From: Prochlorococcus sp. AG-409-P03
Lineage (GTDB): Bacteria > Cyanobacteriota > Cyanobacteriia > PCC-6307 > Cyanobiaceae
NCBI GenBank assembly: GCA_003215295.1
Contig: QCKN01000003.1
Coordinates: 62,001 to 126,000 of the forward strand
Length of the DNA stretch: 64,000 nucleotides
Direction of reading: 5' to 3'
Within the stretch, counting starts at the first letter, position 1, and every line of letters begins with the position of its first letter. The notes under the pieces were generated by a model that ran no database searches, was not told the origin of the DNA, and saw only the letters and a program-made list of their open reading frames with translations. Position numbers and translations under genes: made by a program. Below, piece by piece: positions 60,284 to 64,000 of this stretch.

Positions 60284-60687
60284 TTTACTCCCCCCGTAGC
60301 TCTTTGAGTACGAGTCGCTACTGCTGGGGTTGGTTCAGTTTTTTCCCCGCTAACAGTTCGTGTCCTACCCATTGCTGCATAATGTTTTCGCTGTGCTGTT
60401 GTTAAGTTTATTGCTGTAGGAACAATATCCTGTCCAGATGTTCGTCGTGTTCTTTTAAGACTTTTTGCTGTAGCTTCTTCATCAGATGTGCCTTTGGCCT
60501 TTCTTTTTTCTATTCTTTGTCGTTTTAATATTGCTGCCAACTCATCTCTATTGTGCTGTGTTTCGGGTCGCCTTCCACTCACATGAATTGGATCACCTTT
60601 ATCATCTGTAGAATATACAGGCTTAGTGTCCTCTGGACCCCTCCTCATCTCTACTAGTAAGCAATAAATTCTTTCAAAATAATTCAT
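60280..60687 (-). CDS. Small basic protein with MNY leader
   Basis: A 135-residue protein starting MNYFERIYCLLVE, with L-V-E at residues 11-13. The rest is Arg/Lys/Thr-rich with no domain (KRQRIEKRKAKG, RRTSGQDIVP). Overlaps the genes on both sides by ATGA. Candidate internal protein of the cassette. Confidence 0.7.
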   Translation of the reverse strand: MNYFERIYCLLVEMRRGPEDTKPVYSTDDKGDPIHVSGRRPETQHNRDELAAILKRQRIEKRKAKGTSDEEATAKSLKRTRRTSGQDIVPTAINLTTAQRKHYAAMGRTRTVSGEKTEPTPAVATRTQRATGGVK

Positions 60688-60839
60688 TTTGTTTTCACTT
60701 TTTTAACACATCTCTCATAACGAGACTTTGCAGCTTTTGACCAGTTTTTTCTTCCTGGACCTGCGGTGTTCTCAATGGAGTCTGTACATATAGCCCATGG
60801 ATTTTTTACTCTTTCAAGAAGTTTTTGTTGCCATTTCAC
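60684..60839 (-). CDS. 51-residue basic protein with GTG start
   Basis: A frame of 52 codons begins with GTG at 60839, overlapping the upstream stop as GTGA, and ends overlapping the next ATG as ATGA. The protein starts MKWQQKLLERVKNPWAICTD and continues basic (RKNWSKAAKSRYERCVKKVK). The L-L-E at residues 7-9 and the K-W start match the leader family. The perfect overlaps at both ends are strong support. Confidence 0.75.
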   Translation of the reverse strand: MKWQQKLLERVKNPWAICTDSIENTAGPGRKNWSKAAKSRYERCVKKVKTK

Positions 60840-60988
60840 TTCTTTTTCTTACGCTCCTGTGCCCTATCCCATACTTTCAGCATAGAAGGAGACAGTCTAT
60901 CACGAATACCTCCTTTACCTTTTATTACAGGTTTTGTATTTTTGGCTGGGTCCAAAACATATTCAAATAAATTCTTTTGCCAATTCAA
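60836..60988 (-). CDS. 50-residue basic protein with TTG start
   Basis: A frame of 51 codons starting with TTG at 60988, three bases after the upstream stop. The protein starts MNWQKNLFEYVLDPAKN and ends in basic QERKKKK. The M-N-W start and L-F-E at residues 7-9 match the leader family, which decides for the TTG start. Ends by GTGA overlap with the next gene. Confidence 0.75.
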   Translation of the reverse strand: MNWQKNLFEYVLDPAKNTKPVIKGKGGIRDRLSPSMLKVWDRAQERKKKK

Positions 60989-60991
60989 TAT

Positions 60992-61345
60992 TTAGCCTCT
61001 CCTGCCTCTCCTACCATGAGTTCCAGATCGTTCCCTAGCAGTCGTATCACCCATCTGCCCCAATTCTGCATCATCAAAATGGGAGTGTGGTTTATCAACA
61101 ATGGCTCTCATACCTGGGACTGGTCTAGTGGTCGCTCTTCTTGTTGGCTTTCCTGTATAAGTCCCACCTTTACCAGACTTAGCTGGTACAAATCCCTTGC
61201 CTACTGTAGTTGTAGCACCCTGTTTCTTACCACCACGCTTATATGTTATGGTCTTGGGTCTTCTACCATGTTTGGTTTGCTTTAGTCTTTGTTTTTTTAA
61301 TTCACCTTCAAGTATAATTTCAACAACTTTTTCTTTCCAATTCAT
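60992..61345 (-). CDS. Basic Gly/Arg-rich protein with MNW leader
   Basis: A 117-residue, strongly basic protein starting MNWKEKVVEIILEGE, with I-L-E at residues 11-13, then a Lys/Gly/Thr-rich middle (KHGRRPKTITYKRGGKKQ) and a GRRGRRG C-terminus. One base separates it from the upstream membrane protein gene. Such composition suits a DNA-binding internal protein; no domain is recognised. Confidence 0.72.
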   Translation of the reverse strand: MNWKEKVVEIILEGELKKQRLKQTKHGRRPKTITYKRGGKKQGATTTVGKGFVPAKSGKGGTYTGKPTRRATTRPVPGMRAIVDKPHSHFDDAELGQMGDTTARERSGTHGRRGRRG

Positions 61346-61346
61346 A

Positions 61347-61547
61347 CTATTCTCCTTCTACTGCCTCAACAACAGTTCCTTTAAAAGATGTACCTAAGTC
61401 TAATAACTTCTGTATACCGAGAGTTAACCCGTAACCCACACCGAAAAACATACCTGCTAAAACAATAAGCTCTGCAAAGCTCATTTTATAAACAGAAAAT
61501 GGTGTTCTAAATTTATCTTTAAACCAAAATCCCCAAAACCAATTCAT
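61347..61547 (-). CDS. Small membrane protein, possible lysis accessory
   Basis: A 66-residue protein with a Trp/Phe-rich start (MNWFWGFWFKDKF) and one transmembrane segment (about 24-45, FAELIVLAGMFFGVGYGLTL). It overlaps the upstream gene by ATGA. Although it begins MNW, it lacks the charged helix and [L/I]-x-E of the neighbouring family, so I do not group it with them. Holin or spanin accessory is possible. Confidence 0.6.
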   Translation of the reverse strand: MNWFWGFWFKDKFRTPFSVYKMSFAELIVLAGMFFGVGYGLTLGIQKLLDLGTSFKGTVVEAVEGE

Positions 61548-61930
61548 TTCATAAATCCTCTTTTTCTAGCTTCTTCATGAAGCTCTTCTTCTTTCTGATC
61601 ACCATTCTCAACAATCCCCTTAAGAATGGTTGATAAATTAGTTACAACAAGCGTGATCAAACCTGCTACTACTGCAATACTAGTTTCGGGAACAAATTGT
61701 ATCGAAAAAATGAATGTGCAAACTAGGAATGTTAAATAGAAACCAGCAAACTTTGCAAGGTGCTTAGACGCTGTTTCTTTTGCGCTTTCACGAATTAATA
61801 GTTCTCTAAATTTAGCATCTGATTCTGCATTTAGCTTATCAACCTCTACTCGTCCCTCTGCTTCTTTTAGTTTAAGAGCAGACTGTACATCTATGTACCC
61901 TTTATTGTCAACCATTGGTTTGTCTACCAT
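61544..61930 (-). CDS. Holin-like protein with two transmembrane segments
   Basis: A 128-residue protein: a charged N-terminal helix (about 15-60), two transmembrane segments (about 65-85, FAGFYLTFLVCTFIFSIQFV; about 86-106, AVVAGLITLVVTNLSTIL), and a short Glu/Lys-rich tail. A two-span protein with charged ends, next to a lysozyme-like gene, fits a class II-type holin, but no family was recognised. AATTAAATAGG lies upstream, a weak promoter-like motif. Confidence 0.55.
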   Translation of the reverse strand: MVDKPMVDNKGYIDVQSALKLKEAEGRVEVDKLNAESDAKFRELLIRESAKETASKHLAKFAGFYLTFLVCTFIFSIQFVPETSIAVVAGLITLVVTNLSTILKGIVENGDQKEEELHEEARKRGFMK

Positions 61931-62013
61931 AATAACACCTATTTAATTTTTTTTTCTAACTACCCTACCAGTATATTTAGGTAAGCTCTAAATATTGTTA
62001 CTTATAAATTTAA

Positions 62014-62322
62014 TTAGCGTGGACCTGTACCTTTGATTCTACTAAAATTCCTTCTTTTTGGGCTAGAGGAATCAACAATATAAACAATAGGACCTTGGGA
62101 ATAATCATACTCAGGACCCCAAGCTTCCCCAAAAATATCTTTTGGTTGTACTCCTTGACCACTATATTGCCCACCTGTCCAACGCCTCCAATTCGACCAT
62201 GTTTGTGCTTTTGTGCCTATATTATCTTTATATCTTGTACTCGTCCCAACATCTGGGTAATTATCAGTAACATCAGAAAACCCTTTTCCAGGGCTAAGTC
62301 TTAAAACTACATATTCGCTCAT
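62014..62322 (-). CDS. Unrecognised 102-residue protein
   Basis: A small, Trp/Tyr/Gly-rich protein (WSNWRRWTGGQYSGQGVQ, WGPEYDYSQGPIVYIVD) with a C-terminal basic stretch. A good ribosome binding site (TAGGAGA) and a promoter-like AATAAATA lie before it. It follows the Cys-rich lysozyme-like gene, so it may be a virion or lysis protein. No family recognised. Confidence 0.6.
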   Translation of the reverse strand: MSEYVVLRLSPGKGFSDVTDNYPDVGTSTRYKDNIGTKAQTWSNWRRWTGGQYSGQGVQPKDIFGEAWGPEYDYSQGPIVYIVDSSSPKRRNFSRIKGTGPR

Positions 62323-62336
62323 AATTTATCTCCTAA

Positions 62337-62344
62337 TATTTATT
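62337..62344 (-). promoter_or_regulatory. Possible late promoter before 102-residue gene
   Basis: The minus strand reads AATAAATA (7 of 8 bases of the T4 late consensus), then TTAGGAG and the ATG 14 bases downstream. It overlaps the last bases of the upstream gene. Confidence 0.4.
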
Positions 62345-64000
62345 TAATGATGGTGAGATCTATAATGTCTTCTGTATCTGGTTCCATCAGTCCTAGGAAG
62401 ATCCTGACTTCTACTGTTACCAAAGAATTGAGATTTAGCCGCATCAGCACAAGCTTTCCAAGAATCACTATTAAGATTAGCTTCTCCACATTTTTCTTCT
62501 TCGTATTGTAAAAGAGCGTCCCACTGATGCCAATCCTCATTTGCCCACTTGGAGGTCCACCCTGCGGCAGGTTGGCCTCTTCTAGCATCAGGTCCTAGAT
62601 GGTGGTATCTAACAATATCCGAAGGTGAAAATTTAGCAGGATCACTCCACCAATAGGAACCCGCATGAACCCCTTCGGCTTCCCACTGCATCATGTATAA
62701 AGCAGCAATCCAGAAGCTATAGTCACAAGCGCATTGTTTACTCCATTCTCCCATACCTGCTTTGTAAACCCAGTGTTTTTTGCTATCGTATTCAGCATCT
62801 TCAGGCATATTTGGGTATTGTTCACCATCTTCAAAAGTTCTAGGATTAATCCAAGTAGCATCTAAGGGGCCTGGGACAAAATCACAACTTTCATGCCTTT
62901 GGTTCCAGCTAGAGGGTCTAACCTCAGGACTCCGATATGCGCTTCTATCAGGATTAGTATAAGGCATATGCCATGATCCAGGAGGGATCGCGTATCGGCG
63001 TTGTCTACTAGATGCATTAGGACTTATATTCTTATAAGCTCCGCTCCATAATTTGCCACAACTAATTTCATATGCTTCTATAAAAGCAAAACCTTCAGGT
63101 CTACCATTGGTTTCTTCTGGATCAGGATAATCATACCTTTGAGGACAAGAAGGAGGTCCATTGTACCGATTAGCCCGTCCACTGGTTCCTTCTTCTGCTG
63201 TACCCGCGTTTTGGATCATTCTTGCATAAAATGCTTGAGCATCAATCCAATAGGGTTCTCTAATTTGTAAACAGCCATGCGCTGTACCATTCATATTTAA
63301 TCCTGGTTCAACGACAACATCATCAACCACCAGCTTTGGAGGCCATGGATCGCCTCTCAAACCATAATGACCATTATTGGAACAAGGACCACCCTCTCCA
63401 TTAACACCTTGTCCAGGAGGTCTATTGGGCCAACCTTGATTGCATGGCCTCTCATTCATCTGGCTTTCTGGTCTTAATAAAGCTTGTAAGACTGTCATCT
63501 GATTTTCCAGATGCTGTTGCTGCGCTTCAAGATCACCCTTTTTATCACCATGATGTATTCCAAATGGATTAAATCCTTGTCCATGGGTTCCACCATTTAA
63601 TGTCATACACCTAAAAGGAATACAATAACCTAAATTCCAGTCATGAGAAGTACCAGGAGGAATATCACTTGAACCGTACCAATAATCAGGAATTCGTGTT
63701 CTATCATCATCTTCCTCCTTACAGGCAGCTTCGCAAGCACTTTTACTACGATGCACACATTCGCAATTATCACTAGGTATGCACTTTTTACAGTACCAAC
63801 TTTCATCCCATTGAACTTCCGTAGGCCCTGGACCCCCACAACCCATGCCAGGACCACACCCTACAACAACCCATCTACCATGCTTATAACAACACCATTT
63901 TTTAGCTGTTGTTCTATCTGGGGCTGGTTCATCTGCTGCAAACCAACCAAAAGATTCGGTTTCACTACCCCAATTTTTGTTTGTAGTTTGCTTTTCACTG
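62344..64000 (-). CDS. Cys-rich protein with lysozyme-like motifs, N-terminus beyond window
   Basis: The frame is open from the stop at 62344 to the right edge; the ATG at 63846 is internal, since coding-like sequence with KKWCCYKHGRWVVVGCGPGM continues upstream. At least 551 residues are encoded. The N-terminal visible part is Cys-rich (WYCKKCIPSDNCEC, ACEAACKEE), suggesting small disulfide modules. Further on, HGCLQIREPYWIDA resembles the core of i-type (destabilase) lysozymes, and SPSDIVRYHHLGPDARRG their conserved C-terminal H-x-G-P element. The catalytic Glu would be in VVVEPGLN. The motifs are about 200 residues apart, so an insertion or a different fold is possible. Endolysin or virion muramidase is the inferred role. 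Confidence 0.6.
   Translation of the reverse strand, partial: SEKQTTNKNWGSETESFGWFAADEPAPDRTTAKKWCCYKHGRWVVVGCGPGMGCGGPGPTEVQWDESWYCKKCIPSDNCECVHRSKSACEAACKEEDDDRTRIPDYWYGSSDIPPGTSHDWNLGYCIPFRCMTLNGGTHGQGFNPFGIHHGDKKGDLEAQQQHLENQMTVLQALLRPESQMNERPCNQGWPNRPPGQGVNGEGGPCSNNGHYGLRGDPWPPKLVVDDVVVEPGLNMNGTAHGCLQIREPYWIDAQAFYARMIQNAGTAEEGTSGRANRYNGPPSCPQRYDYPDPEETNGRPEGFAFIEAYEISCGKLWSGAYKNISPNASSRQRRYAIPPGSWHMPYTNPDRSAYRSPEVRPSSWNQRHESCDFVPGPLDATWINPRTFEDGEQYPNMPEDAEYDSKKHWVYKAGMGEWSKQCACDYSFWIAALYMMQWEAEGVHAGSYWWSDPAKFSPSDIVRYHHLGPDARRGQPAAGWTSKWANEDWHQWDALLQYEEEKCGEANLNSDSWKACADAAKSQFFGNSRSQDLPRTDGTRYRRHYRSHHH

Noticed and set aside
61347-61547. Membership of the MNW leader family for the 66-residue membrane protein
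   Set aside because: After MNW it is aromatic and membrane-bound and lacks the charged helix and [L/I]-x-E site.

Overview
This window reads as part of the genome of a large, lytic, contractile-tailed dsDNA phage (myovirus) of the T4-related type, probably from an uncultured aquatic lineage. The sequence is AT-rich, genes are tightly packed with many ATGA, TAATG or GTGA overlaps, and almost everything is on the minus strand. Recognisable T4-type proteins include terminase large subunit, portal, prohead protease, scaffold, major capsid protein, baseplate wedge proteins gp6, gp7/gpI-type, gp25 and gp53, a gp5/VgrG-type spike with a PAAR tip, a tape measure protein and UvsW. No tRNA, integrase, CRISPR array or insertion sequence was seen. 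The host cannot be named from this window. The virus encodes an IscU very like proteobacterial IscU, which hints at a proteobacterial host.

Layout, left to right. 1-7,060: capsid block read right to left (acidic and basic prohead core proteins, protease with a long basic tail, scaffold, major capsid protein, strong terminator, neck protein, and a basic protein cut by the left edge). 7,153-39,710: tail and baseplate block (PAAR tip, several large fibre or baseplate proteins including a beta-helix protein and a fibre with an alpha/beta-hydrolase domain, gpI-, gp6- and gp25-type wedge proteins, a LamG-type protein, spike, hub, LysM protein, tape measure). 39,746-46,246: plus-strand islands of replication and repair genes (TOPRIM primase, UvsW-like helicase) mixed with minus-strand genes (Cas4-like Fe-S nuclease, tail proteins, and a tail-assembly protein that appears to use a -1 ribosomal frameshift). 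46,243-51,326: IscU, a secreted protein, a membrane protein, a fibre, a tandem structural pair and a large acidic protein. 51,385-55,536: portal, terminase and a plus-strand glycosyltransferase-like gene. 55,505-59,396: four tandem paralogues of unknown structural type. 59,544-61,345: a run of tiny, mostly basic genes, two of which use TTG and GTG starts. 61,347-64,000: probable lysis genes (two small membrane proteins and a Cys-rich protein with lysozyme-like motifs, cut by the right edge).

The most interesting inference is a set of eight small or basic proteins, six of them in one cassette, which share a short N-terminal amphipathic leader ending in [L/I]-x-E. That is the cleavage preference of T4-type prohead protease, and such a protease is encoded here. 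They may be capsid-targeted internal proteins packed with the DNA and injected into the host. Also notable are the canonical U UUU UUC slippery site at the end of the tail-assembly gene, viral iscU, the hydrolase-bearing fibre, and two divergent gene pairs whose start codons overlap in a single CATG. No tail sheath or tail tube protein was recognised; these are expected outside the window.
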